A stretch of 64,000 nt of DNA from Chloroflexota bacterium (GTDB lineage: Bacteria > Chloroflexota > Anaerolineae > UBA4142 > SHND01). Positions 49,731 through 58,042 of the stretch are shown here, piece by piece; position 1 is the first letter of the stretch; every line of letters begins with the position of its first letter. Below the pieces are notes generated by a model. The model saw only the letters and a program-made list of their open reading frames with translations, ran no database searches and was not told the DNA's origin. Position numbers and translations under genes: made by a program. The DNA lies in the NCBI GenBank assembly GCA_016209205.1, contig JACQWQ010000066.1, forward strand, positions 1-64,000, read 5' to 3'.

Positions 49731-51751
49731 CCACCGCCGCTGACCAAATTGCTCCGCCCCCGCAAAACGGCGCATACGCTGCGCCGTTTTTGGCGCGCCC
49801 GCGCGTACGCCGTTGGGCTATCGTCATTGTCATTTTGTGGCTCGCGTTGTTTTTGCGTGTCTGGCAGTTGGACACACTCCCGCCCGGCTTGCATTACGAC
49901 GAAGCGTTCAATGGCACGATGGCGCGCGAGGTGTTGCGCGGCGTCCAGCGTCCGATTTTTTTTGTGGATAATTTTGGCGAAGAACCGCTGCACATGTACA
50001 TCGAAGCCGTGGTCTTTGCGCTCGTCGGCGAATCGCCGTGGAGCATTCGTCTCACTTCCGCGCTGTTTGGCGTTTTGTTTGTCGCGGCGATCTATGCGTG
50101 TGCCCGCGCCTTTTTTCCGCGTTCCGCGCTTGTCGCGCTGGTCGCCGCGTTTCTCGCCGCGACTCTGTTGTGGTCGCTGATGTTTGCGCGCATTGGCATC
50201 GAGACGACGACGCTGCCAACCATATTGACGTTGAGCGCGGCGGCGTTGGGTTTCGCGTATCGGCGTTGGAGTTGGCGTTGGGTCGTCGGCGCGGGCTTTA
50301 TGCTCGGCGCGGTGATTTACACGTATCTCGCCTCGCGCGTATGGCTTTTGGCTGTTCTACTTTGGTTTTTGTATTTGGTGATGTTTCACCGCGCAATGGT
50401 GCGACAGCACTTTGCGAAATGGGTTGCCGTCGCGACGGTTGCAATGTTAACCATCGCGCCGCTTGCGTTGTTCTTTGTACAAAATCCGCTTGCATTGAAT
50501 GGACGCTCGGGAACCGTGTTCACACCCGAAACATTTGGCGCGAATTTGCTGCGCACGGCGGGCATGTTTTTTTTCGCGGGCGATGCCGACCCGCGCGACA
50601 ATTTGCCCGGACGCGCCGCGTTGGACGTTATCCTCGCCGTCTTTTTTTCAATCGGGTTCATTGTGTCACTGGCGCGTTTTCGCAAACCGTTTTACGCGCT
50701 GCTACTCATTTGGTTTATCGTCATGTGCTTGCCCTCCGCGCTGACCGAATTCGCGCCCAATTTTCGCCGCGCGATTGGCGCGCTGCCCGCGACGATCTTG
50801 TTTTGCGGCTTGGGCATCGAGTGGACATGGGCGAGCATTTCCAATTTTGAATTTCGAATTTTGAATTTCCAATTCAAACGGCTTGCGTATGGCTTGCTGC
50901 TTGCGCTGCTCGGCGTGAGCGCATTCTGGAGCGCACGCGCCTATTTTGTCGAGTGGGCGAGCGGGACGGGATTGTTTTATTCGTTCGACGCGGGATTGTT
51001 ACAGGTCGCGCAAACATTGGCACACCGCCCGCCTGGCGAACAAATCTATTTGACGCCGAATTACGCGGAACATTACACCGCGATCTGGGCCCTCGATGGT
51101 CGTCCCATTTCATCCTTTGACGGACGGCGCGTGCGCGTGCTGCCGGATTCAAGCCGCGCGGCGAGTTATGGTATCATCACGCACGAGGATCGGACGACAC
51201 AAGACGCGTTGGCGCACGCGTTTTCGACGTGGGAATCGCCGCAAGAATTTTTTGATGCGCAAGGGGAACGCTATGCTACCCTGCTTACTTTTCCCAAGAA
51301 CGCGCGCGCGGGGATAACACCGGAACACGCGTTGAAAATTCGCGCAGGTGATTTTGCGTCGCTCGGCGGATTTGATCTGGCACCGACATCTCCACAGCGC
51401 GGCGATACGCTGCGCGTGCGGTTGTACTGGCAGGTAGAAAAAGCAGCACCGAAAAATTACACGGTCTTTGTGCACCTCGTCGGCCCGACCAATCCCGCGA
51501 CAAATTCGCCGCTGTGGGCGCAGGAGGACAAGCAGCCCGGCGGCGGAACCTATCCGACGACGCGCTGGCAAGCGGGCGAAACGATCATCGAAGAGTACGC
51601 GTTCCAAGTGCCGCCGGAAGCGTTAGGCGGCGAATACACGATTCAAACGGGTATGTATCTTTTGGAAACGGGTGAACGCAGCGCTCTCACGGAGGGCGGT
51701 TCACGTGTGCAAAACGATACCGTTGCGCTAAATACATTTCGATTGCCATGA
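49727..51751 (+). CDS. GT39-family membrane glycosyltransferase
   Basis: A 674-residue PMT/ArnT-like protein that would transfer a sugar from a polyprenyl-phosphate donor outside the membrane. After a short cytoplasmic end, the first helix is WAIVIVILWLALFLRVWQL, followed by the catalytic-loop pattern TLPPGLHYDEAFNGTMAREVLRG with the expected acidic pair. About ten more helices follow to residue 410, then a soluble domain with a beta-sandwich (VRLYWQVEKAAPKNYTVFVHLVGP). The TTG start overlaps the preceding stop and is the only plausible start. At residues 372-384 an AATTTTGAATTTCGAATT repeat encodes an in-frame insert (SNFEFRILNFQF). Confidence 0.83.
   Translation: MTTAADQIAPPPQNGAYAAPFLARPRVRRWAIVIVILWLALFLRVWQLDTLPPGLHYDEAFNGTMAREVLRGVQRPIFFVDNFGEEPLHMYIEAVVFALVGESPWSIRLTSALFGVLFVAAIYACARAFFPRSALVALVAAFLAATLLWSLMFARIGIETTTLPTILTLSAAALGFAYRRWSWRWVVGAGFMLGAVIYTYLASRVWLLAVLLWFLYLVMFHRAMVRQHFAKWVAVATVAMLTIAPLALFFVQNPLALNGRSGTVFTPETFGANLLRTAGMFFFAGDADPRDNLPGRAALDVILAVFFSIGFIVSLARFRKPFYALLLIWFIVMCLPSALTEFAPNFRRAIGALPATILFCGLGIEWTWASISNFEFRILNFQFKRLAYGLLLALLGVSAFWSARAYFVEWASGTGLFYSFDAGLLQVAQTLAHRPPGEQIYLTPNYAEHYTAIWALDGRPISSFDGRRVRVLPDSSRAASYGIITHEDRTTQDALAHAFSTWESPQEFFDAQGERYATLLTFPKNARAGITPEHALKIRAGDFASLGGFDLAPTSPQRGDTLRVRLYWQVEKAAPKNYTVFVHLVGPTNPATNSPLWAQEDKQPGGGTYPTTRWQAGETIIEEYAFQVPPEALGGEYTIQTGMYLLETGERSALTEGGSRVQNDTVALNTFRLP
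50841..50878. repeat. AATTTTGAATTTCGAATT repeat inside the GT39 gene
   Basis: CCAATTTTGAATTTCGAATT is followed by TTGAATTTCCAATTC. Very AT-rich against a GC-rich gene; it adds about 13 residues in a loop just before the helix LAYGLLLALLGVSAFW. Confidence 0.75.
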
Positions 51752-51752
51752 T

Positions 51753-52742
51753 ATGACCAATCATCAGCCGCACGATCATCAGGCACACGATCACACACAC
51801 GCGCATCAGGCGTACGCGCACACACATGGCATCGTTGACCCGTCGCTGTATTCCACCACCCGCGGCATTTGGGCGCTGAAGGTTTCGTTTGCTGCATTGA
51901 TGGCCACCGCGCTGTTTCAATTAGTGGTCGTCGCTGTGTCCGGCAGCGTTGCCTTGCTTGCCGACACGATTCACAATTTCGGCGACGCGCTGACGGCTGT
52001 CCCATTAGCTCTGGCGTTCGTTCTGACAAAACGTCCACCGAATCGGCGCTTTACTTATGGCTATGGTCACACGGAAGATTTGGCGGGACTGGCGATTGTC
52101 GTTTTGATTGTCGTCTCGGCAATCATCATTGCGTACGAATCCATTAACCGATTGTTGAACCCACAGCCCGTTACGAACGTTTTCATTGTAGCGTTTGCGG
52201 CGATCATTGGCTTTATCGGCAATGAAGCTGTCGCGATGTTTCGGATTCGCATCGGAAACGAAATCGGCAGCGCGGCGTTGGTCGCCGACGGGTATCATGC
52301 ACGCGTAGACGGTTTGAGTAGTCTTGCCGTCTTGGTAGGTGCGCTTGGCGTGTGGTTCGGTTTTCCGTATGCCGATCCACTTGTGGGGTTGGGCATTGCG
52401 ATATTGATTGGGCGCATTGCTTTTGATGCGGGACGTTCGGTAATTACGCGAATGCTGGGCGGCGTTGACCCGCAGGTGGTTGACGAGATTGAACGCGCGG
52501 CGCAGGAAACGGCGGGCGTTCTGCGTGTCGGCAATGTGCGTGTGCGTTGGGTCGGGCATCGTCTGAATGCGGAATTGAATATCGCCGTAGACGATGCACT
52601 GTCAATCCGACAAGCGCACGCCATCGCCGCGGAGGTGCAGCACAATTTGATGCATCATCTCTCGTATCTGTCGAGTGCGACGATTCACGTGGACCCCGAC
52701 AGCGCGAGCGCGAATCATCATCACACGGATGGACACACATGA
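51753..52742 (+). CDS. Cation diffusion facilitator family transporter
   Basis: A 329-residue CDF exporter for divalent cations such as zinc. A His-rich N terminus (NHQPHDHQAHDHTHAHQ) is followed by six helices. The transport-site residues are ADTIHNFGDA in helix 2 and ADGYHARVDGLSS in helix 5, giving HD-HD, a zinc-type site (with cadmium or others possible). A cytosolic C-terminal domain (VGNVRVRWVGHRLNAELNIAVD) ends in another His cluster. It starts one base after the GT39 stop, in the same run of genes. Confidence 0.92.
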   Translation: MTNHQPHDHQAHDHTHAHQAYAHTHGIVDPSLYSTTRGIWALKVSFAALMATALFQLVVVAVSGSVALLADTIHNFGDALTAVPLALAFVLTKRPPNRRFTYGYGHTEDLAGLAIVVLIVVSAIIIAYESINRLLNPQPVTNVFIVAFAAIIGFIGNEAVAMFRIRIGNEIGSAALVADGYHARVDGLSSLAVLVGALGVWFGFPYADPLVGLGIAILIGRIAFDAGRSVITRMLGGVDPQVVDEIERAAQETAGVLRVGNVRVRWVGHRLNAELNIAVDDALSIRQAHAIAAEVQHNLMHHLSYLSSATIHVDPDSASANHHHTDGHT

Positions 52743-52796
52743 CGAATGGCACAAGCAGCTGCAAAGAATTTTTCTTGCTTTGAACATGGAGGATGA

Positions 52797-53450
52797 ATGA
52801 GCGACTTGGGAAGTTATCGCGTACCGCGTGAAGCGGAACTGGGACGCGAAATTCGAATGGACCAACGGCGCAGCGCGAACCGCACCGCCTTGTTGGCATT
52901 GGGCGGGATTTTGGTCTTGTGCGTTTGTATGTGCCTTGGCGTTGGCGTGCTGGCAACCGCAACGGGCAACAATCCATTCATCACCGCCGATTTGGGACTC
53001 GACTCGCTGTTTGCCAGCGCAACCGCCACGCCGCGCGCGTCGGCGAGAGGCACGCCGACACTGGTCCCGTACGGCAAGGGCGGCAAGAGCGACAATGGGC
53101 TGCGCGTGACGGTCACGGCATATCAACGTCCGCTGCCCACCGAAGACGTTGAAATTCCCGACGAACAAGAATTGGTGTTGGTCACGGTGCGCATTGAAAA
53201 TACGCGCACGACCGGCGCACCCATCAAATTCAGCCCCGATGACTTCGCGCTGGTCTCGCCCGACGGCGACAGGTTCAACGTCAATATCGGCGGCATTACC
53301 ACCGGCGAAAATCTCAAAGACGGCGAACTCTCGCCGGGCAAAACAGCCAAAGGTGATTTGATTTTCTTTGTCTATTCCGATGCGGCTGATTTGCAGTTGG
53401 CGTGGACTTCGGCGGACGGCAAGACGCGTTTGTTCCGCCTGACGCGTTAA
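52797..53450 (+). CDS. Membrane-anchored DUF4352-like protein
   Basis: A 217-residue protein with an N-terminal cytoplasmic part, one helix (TALLALGGILVLCVCMCLGVGVLAT), a Thr/Ala/Pro linker and an outside beta domain: VTVTAYQRPLPTEDVEIPDEQELVLVTVRIENTRTTGAPIKFSPDDFALVSPDGDRF, the DUF4352/telomeric-repeat-like immunoglobulin fold. An ATGGAGGATGA site precedes the start. It lies between the CDF transporter and the YfhO-like gene. Role unknown. Confidence 0.75.
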   Translation: MSDLGSYRVPREAELGREIRMDQRRSANRTALLALGGILVLCVCMCLGVGVLATATGNNPFITADLGLDSLFASATATPRASARGTPTLVPYGKGGKSDNGLRVTVTAYQRPLPTEDVEIPDEQELVLVTVRIENTRTTGAPIKFSPDDFALVSPDGDRFNVNIGGITTGENLKDGELSPGKTAKGDLIFFVYSDAADLQLAWTSADGKTRLFRLTR

Positions 53451-53463
53451 AAGAAACCGGAAA

Positions 53464-55821
53464 ATGATATTAATCGCTGCGGCATTCGTCTGGCTGCTCA
53501 CGTTTGTCGTTGTCACATTTACGCCGCGTCTCGGATTCGAGGCGCGGCGTAACGCGCAGCTCGAGCTTGCCGCATTCGGCGCGCTCGGCATTCTGACGGC
53601 GGGCTTTTTTTGGCAGCTGTTGTTTGCGCAAGATGTCTGGATGCCCGTGGGGGGGGGCGATCTCGCGGGCTTTTTGTATCCCACCTATTCGTTCACGCAA
53701 ACGTGGATTACGCGCGGCGTTTTGCCGCTGTGGAATCCATACATTTTCGGCGGTACGCCCTTTGTCGGCGACATCCAGACTGCGTTGTTTTATCCGCCCA
53801 ACCTCCTCACATATTTCCTCGCGAATCCGCTCACGTATCGCGATCTCGAATACCTCGCCGTGCTGCATTTTTATATCGCGGGCGCGGGCATGTACGCGCT
53901 GCTCCGTTACGCGCCGCTGCGCGCGGACGGGCAACCGCTGAACCGTTTCGCCTGTCTCGCGGGCGCGCTGGCTTTCGAGTTTTCGGATTTGTTCATCACG
54001 CATTTTGGCAATCTGAATTTGATTGCAACGGCGTCGTGGCTCCCGCTCATCTTTTTGTTTTTCATGCGCGCTCTGCACACACAAAACTCTGCATCTGCTG
54101 CGTCTCTGCGTGAGATTCTTACAGAGAAATCTGCACTCGCGTTTGCGCTCTGGAGTGGAATTTTTCTCGCGCTCGCCTTTTTCGCGGGACACATTCAGCC
54201 GTTCTTGTTCATCGTGCTCGCCCTGGGGCTGTACGGGGGATTTGTCATTTTCACGCAACGCGCGCAGTGGAAACGCGTCGCGTTGTTGTTTGGCATCACG
54301 CTTGCCATCGCCGTCGGACTGAGCGTAGTTACTTTGCTGCCCGCGTTGGAATTGACGCGCCTTTCGATGCGCAGCGCGTATACATATCAAGACGCCGCGC
54401 AGTATTCGCTGCCGCCGCTCGAATTGGTCGGAATTTTCGTGCCGGGCTTTTTTGGGCGCAGTCCGGAAAACGCGTGGGGTCCGTGGTCGCGCGTCGAAGT
54501 CGGTTATCTCGGAATTTTCCCGCTCATCCTCGCCGCGTTCGCGCTGCTGCTGCGACGCAATCCGAAAACAATTTTTTTCGCGCTGCTCGCGCTCATCGGC
54601 TTGATCCTCGCGCTTGGCGGCTATGCCATTTTGCACGGCTGGTTGTTTCAATTCGTTCCGGGCTTTGGACAAATCCGTGCGCCCGCGCGTTTCGTATTTC
54701 TGTTCGATTTCGGTCTGGCAGTCCTCGCCGCAATCGGTTTCGACGCGCTCGTGTCGCCCATGCACGACGCGCTGCGTCACACCCTGCGCCGCGTGGTGAA
54801 ATACAGCGCGTGGATTGCGTTCGTGGTCGCGTCGGTCAGCGGCGCGCTGGCATTGGGCATCTTGATTCTCGGGCAGGGGCAAGACCCCGCGTTGTTTCAA
54901 CGCATCGCGAATGCGGCGAACGCGCTGGGCTTTTTTATTTTGCTGCTCGCGTTCTCCATCGCGCTGCTGCTCGTGTGGACGCGTCAGTGGCTTTCGGCGC
55001 GCGTGTGGTCGCTGCTCGCGCTCGCGTTGATTGCGTTCGATTTGTTTTCACTCGGCGCGTACGTAGATGTTGGCACGAGCGACCCGACGCTGGGGTATCA
55101 ACGCGCGGATGTTTTAGCATTCCTAAAAACGAACACCGGACTCGCGCGCATTGATTCGCGTACGGACGTGGAAGGGTTGTGGCGTCCCGACACGGGCTTG
55201 CTGCACGGATTACAGGACGTGTACGGCGACAACCCGCTGGTGCTGAATGACTTTAATACGTACTGGGAAAATCTCGGCGGACGCGACCGCGCGGCGTATC
55301 AATTGTTGAATGTGAAATTTGTTTTGACGCGACGCGGCACGCCCATGCCCGCAAACTTTGTCAAGGTGCTGGACGGCGGCGGGGGCATCACGGTGTATGA
55401 AAACAGAACCGCCGCGCCGCGCGCGTGGCTCGCGACAAACGCGCCGCGTACCGCCGATGGCATTGACGTTGCGAATTTGCCACGCGATGGGGAGGGTGTC
55501 ACGATTACCGGATACGGACCGAACGAAGTCGTCGCGCAGGTGAACGCGGCGAATGCTGGTTACTTGATATTGAGTGAAGTGTTCGTCCCCGGTTGGCGCG
55601 CGTTCGTGGATGAACAGGAAGTCGGTATCGTACGCGCAAATAACCTCCTGCGCGCGATTCCACTTTCGCAAGGGCAAAGTCAAGTGCGCGTGGTGTATGA
55701 TCCGCTCTCGCTCAGGCTCGGCGCATGCATCAGCGGGATTACGATGTTGATCGTGTTGGGCGCATTCGGTTGGATTGTGCTGCGCAGAAATGAGAAACGC
55801 AAATTGCCCTCGCGGAACTAA
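53464..55821 (+). CDS. YfhO-like integral membrane protein
   Basis: A 785-residue protein with twelve or more helices (1-520) and a C-terminal outside domain (about 540-755) closed by a last helix. VGGGDLAGFLYPTYSFTQTWITRGVLPLWNPYIFGGTPFVGDIQ matches the YfhO/GT-C group (first-loop Asp, GxPxxxD). The end, LSEVFVPGWRAFVDEQEVGIVRANNLLRAIPLSQGQSQVRVVY, is a strong YfhO-family signature. Some relatives glycosylate lipoteichoic acid; substrate here is unknown. Residues about 207-226 (HTQNSASAASLREILTEKSA) come from a CTGCGTCTCTGCGTGAG-type repeat, an in-frame loop. Confidence 0.84.
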   Translation: MILIAAAFVWLLTFVVVTFTPRLGFEARRNAQLELAAFGALGILTAGFFWQLLFAQDVWMPVGGGDLAGFLYPTYSFTQTWITRGVLPLWNPYIFGGTPFVGDIQTALFYPPNLLTYFLANPLTYRDLEYLAVLHFYIAGAGMYALLRYAPLRADGQPLNRFACLAGALAFEFSDLFITHFGNLNLIATASWLPLIFLFFMRALHTQNSASAASLREILTEKSALAFALWSGIFLALAFFAGHIQPFLFIVLALGLYGGFVIFTQRAQWKRVALLFGITLAIAVGLSVVTLLPALELTRLSMRSAYTYQDAAQYSLPPLELVGIFVPGFFGRSPENAWGPWSRVEVGYLGIFPLILAAFALLLRRNPKTIFFALLALIGLILALGGYAILHGWLFQFVPGFGQIRAPARFVFLFDFGLAVLAAIGFDALVSPMHDALRHTLRRVVKYSAWIAFVVASVSGALALGILILGQGQDPALFQRIANAANALGFFILLLAFSIALLLVWTRQWLSARVWSLLALALIAFDLFSLGAYVDVGTSDPTLGYQRADVLAFLKTNTGLARIDSRTDVEGLWRPDTGLLHGLQDVYGDNPLVLNDFNTYWENLGGRDRAAYQLLNVKFVLTRRGTPMPANFVKVLDGGGGITVYENRTAAPRAWLATNAPRTADGIDVANLPRDGEGVTITGYGPNEVVAQVNAANAGYLILSEVFVPGWRAFVDEQEVGIVRANNLLRAIPLSQGQSQVRVVYDPLSLRLGACISGITMLIVLGAFGWIVLRRNEKRKLPSRN
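54083..54138. repeat. CTCTGCGT-type repeat inside the YfhO-like gene
   Basis: CTCTGCATCTGCTGCGTCTC then TGCGTGAGATTCTTACAGAG. The composition differs from the flanking gene. Interpretation as a dispersed repeat rests on its likeness to repeats known in other bacterial genomes; no second copy was found in this window. Confidence 0.5.
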
Positions 55822-55822
55822 A

Positions 55823-55852
55823 TTGACGCGCGCAAGCGAGAGACTGTAAAAT
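55823..55852 (+). promoter_or_regulatory. Promoter of the toxin-antitoxin pair
   Basis: TTGACG (55823-55828), 18 bases, TAAAAT (55847-55852), then a GGAGGAGG site before the ATG at 55880. Confidence 0.6.
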
Positions 55853-55879
55853 AGGCCGGATTCTGGAGGAGGTTAGCGC

Positions 55880-56194
55880 ATGAAAACAGAAACATCCTTG
55901 GATCTCAAAACCCTGGAAACGTCGCTGATTGAGACAATTCGGACACTGCACCCACGCCGTGTGGTCGAAGTTCTTGATTTCGCGCGTTGGCTGCAAACCC
56001 AACCTGCGGTTGACGAATTTTCGACCGAGCAACTTTCTGCCGAAGAACTTGAAGCCGAAGACCAAGCATGGCAAGCTGCTTACACCGCCAGGCGTGACGA
56101 ATTCCGCGCCATGGCGCGCGAGGCGCTCCAAGAATTGGACGCGGGCGAAACATTGGGCATGGTTGTACGACAAGGCAAAATTCATCCGCAATGA
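55880..56194 (+). CDS. Putative antitoxin of a type II module
   Basis: A 104-residue acidic protein with ETSLIETIRTLHPRRVVEVLDFARWLQTQPA near the N terminus, the DUF2281-like helical pattern seen in several antitoxins, then an acidic Glu/Ala-rich stretch (FSTEQLSAEELEAEDQAWQAAY). Its last four bases overlap the start of a RelE/ParE-like protein, so it is the expected partner. Confidence 0.7.
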   Translation: MKTETSLDLKTLETSLIETIRTLHPRRVVEVLDFARWLQTQPAVDEFSTEQLSAEELEAEDQAWQAAYTARRDEFRAMAREALQELDAGETLGMVVRQGKIHPQ

Positions 56195-56454
56195 AATCCA
56201 GGACGACCAAGCGCTTCTGGGAACTCTATCACGCGCTGCCAGTTGAAATCCAAGAGCGCGCCGACAAGGCGTATGTGCTGTGGCATCAGGCGCCGCACAG
56301 TCCCGGTCTGCAATTCAAGCGCGTTGACTCTGAAGACCCGATTTATTCCGTGCGTATCAGCCGACAATACCGCGCGCTGGGCATCTTGCGTCGAGATACC
56401 ATAACATGGTACTGGATTGGCAAGCACGAGGTCTATGATCGCTTGCTCGATTGA
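56191..56454 (+). CDS. RelE/ParE-family toxin
   Basis: An 87-residue basic protein: TKRFWELYHALPVEIQERADKAYVLWHQAPHSPGLQFKRVDSEDPIYSVRISRQYRALGILRRDTITWYWIGKHEVYDRLLD. The order helix-helix-strands, with LQFKRV, YSVRISRQYRALG and the closing WIGKHEVYDRLL, is the RelE/HigB-like toxin fold; such proteins cut mRNA at the ribosome or, in ParE, inhibit gyrase. Which of these applies is not clear. The ATGA overlap with the antitoxin gene indicates translational coupling. Confidence 0.85.
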   Translation: MKSRTTKRFWELYHALPVEIQERADKAYVLWHQAPHSPGLQFKRVDSEDPIYSVRISRQYRALGILRRDTITWYWIGKHEVYDRLLD

Positions 56455-56577
56455 AATCGCCCCATGCGATTTCTCTTTTTCCAGACGGCGCCTCCCAACC
56501 GCTGCTTGGCGCAAAAAAGCCCCGTCTCGATTGGATGGGGCATGTCGTTCGACGCGCGTAAAATGGTATCCTTTGGC

Positions 56578-56706
56578 ACAACGAATGAATTCGTTACTAC
56601 GACATCACATTTCACCCTTCACGATGTTCAGGGCAGGCTGTTTGACGTTTCACGTTTGACGTTTCACGTTTCACGCTTCACGCTTCACGTTTCACGCCTC
56701 ACGCCT
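56578..56706. repeat. Palindromic repeat and heptamer array after the toxin gene
   Basis: ACGAATGAATTCGTTACTAC (56580-56599) followed by about nine TTTCACG/TTTGACG/CTTCACG heptamers (56640-56704). The array ends at the stop codon of the TlpA-like gene. Confidence 0.85.
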
Positions 56707-57290
56707 CACTGTCTCAACATCTCTTCAATCCGCGCATTCAGTACCTCTTCAGGCAGCGGTCCGATCCAATTCCCCTTGACGCGTCCTTTATCGTCAATGC
56801 CTTGCAGCAGTTTGCCGTCTTTGCCGACAAAGTATGTTTCGGGCACTCCTGTAATCTTGTACGCTTGCGAAATGCGCGTGGCAAGGTCGGGACCGTTTGG
56901 ATACGTTTGTTTAAATTCGGCAATGAATTTACGCGCGTCCGTTTCGGTGTCCACGTAATCCACACCCAGAATCAGTACGCCGCGATCCTTGTATGTCTCC
57001 CACGCACGCTGCAAACCCGGCGCTTCATCGCGACAGGGAACGCACCACGACGCCCAAAAGTTAATGACGACCGGTTTGCCCTTGAGTTTCGACAACGTAT
57101 AGGTCTGTCCGTCAAAAGTGGTCAATGTAAAATCGGGCGCGTCACCGGTTGCGAGTGGACCGGCGCCGCGTTGACGCACGGCAAACGCTAGCAGTACGAG
57201 CAAACCTACGACGATGACGCCGATGACGGCAAAAGTGATCAAGACCCCGGTACGTCGTTTCGGGGGCGCGGAGGCAATGCTTTCACTCAT
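56706..57290 (-). CDS. Membrane-anchored thioredoxin-like protein (TlpA/ResA/CcmG type)
   Basis: A 194-residue thiol-disulfide oxidoreductase. One N-terminal helix (GVLITFAVIGVIVVGLLVLLAFAV), then a thioredoxin fold facing outward with APDFTLTTFDGQTYTLSKLKGKPVVINFWASWCVPCRDEAPGL (active-site CVPC) and the cis-Pro in TGVPETYFV. In cytochrome c maturation such proteins keep apocytochrome or heme-ligase thiols reduced. Its neighbour is CcmH, with which it overlaps by eight bases, so this role is likely. Confidence 0.92.
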   Translation of the reverse strand: MSESIASAPPKRRTGVLITFAVIGVIVVGLLVLLAFAVRQRGAGPLATGDAPDFTLTTFDGQTYTLSKLKGKPVVINFWASWCVPCRDEAPGLQRAWETYKDRGVLILGVDYVDTETDARKFIAEFKQTYPNGPDLATRISQAYKITGVPETYFVGKDGKLLQGIDDKGRVKGNWIGPLPEEVLNARIEEMLRQ

Positions 57291-57789
57291 CTTGTTTCAA
57301 CTCTTGTTCGATCCGGGAGCGATATTCATTTGCGACTGCCGATGCCGCAGGCGCAGCCGCGGGCGTCTGTTTGACGCGACGCGCCGCAAAAAGATACAAC
57401 AGCGCAACGCCTGCTGACACGGCGAACGCGGGCAGCGCATACACCATGATATTGATGCCCTGCGCGCGCGGCGCGCCCAAGACGCGCTCGCCGTACTGCT
57501 GGACAAAGTAAGCTTCGATCTCGGCAGGGGTTTGCCCCTGACTCAATTTTTCTTTGATGAGGTCGCGCCATTGTTGGCACGCTTGCGTTTCGCACACGTC
57601 GAGCGGTACGCCCGCGCATACGGGACAATACAACCCTTTTGCCACTTGGAGCGTCTGCGCGTCGAGATCACCGGAAAGGTTCGCGCCCGCACTCTGTGCG
57701 CCCGGCGAGATAAAAACCGCCAACAGCGCAAACAACACCAGGCCGACAATCAGGAAAATCGCCAATGCAAGCAAATATTGTCTGTTCAT
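57283..57789 (-). CDS. ccmH: Cytochrome c-type biogenesis protein CcmH
   Basis: A 168-residue membrane protein. An N-terminal helix (LLALAIFLIVGLVLFALLAVFI), then the CcmH domain GLYCPVCAGVPLDVCETQACQQWRDLIKEKLSQGQTPAEIEAYFVQQYGERVLGAP, and a second helix (INIMVYALPAFAVSAGVALLYLF). The redox Cys pair CPVC is present; two further Cys (DVCETQAC) replace residues that are often Ser/Ala. It reduces apocytochrome c before heme attachment. It precedes the TlpA-like gene; ccmF and the other ccm genes are not in the window. Confidence 0.92.
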   Translation of the reverse strand: MNRQYLLALAIFLIVGLVLFALLAVFISPGAQSAGANLSGDLDAQTLQVAKGLYCPVCAGVPLDVCETQACQQWRDLIKEKLSQGQTPAEIEAYFVQQYGERVLGAPRAQGINIMVYALPAFAVSAGVALLYLFAARRVKQTPAAAPAASAVANEYRSRIEQELKQDE

Positions 57790-58040
57790 CGCAAATCGCC
57801 TATCGCGCATCGCCTATCGCGCACTGATTACTGATAACTGACTACTTTCTCCCCCTCACTCCATCACTCCCTCTCTATCACTCCATCACTCCCTCTCTCC
57901 ATCACTCCATCATTCCCTCTCTCCATCACTCCATCACTCCCTCTCTCCATCACTCCCTCACTCCCTCTCTCCATCACTCCCTCACTCCCTCTCTCCATCA
58001 CTCCCTCACTCCATCACTCCCTCTCCAACTTCCAACCTCC
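57790..58040. repeat. CCATCACTCCCTCTCT array and related repeats
   Basis: CGCCTATCGCGCATCGCC units (57786-57820), then ACTGATTACTGATAACTGAC (57821-57843), then about 175 bases of CCATCACTCC / CTCCCTCTCT units in irregular order. No coding signal. It occupies the gap between ccmH and the glycosyltransferase gene. Confidence 0.92.
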
Positions 58041-58042
58041 AA

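Noticed and set aside
53470-54900. Long minus-strand open frame (476 codons) opposite the YfhO-like gene
   Set aside because: Composition is extreme in Arg, Glu and Gln; it mirrors the hydrophobic codons of a real membrane protein.
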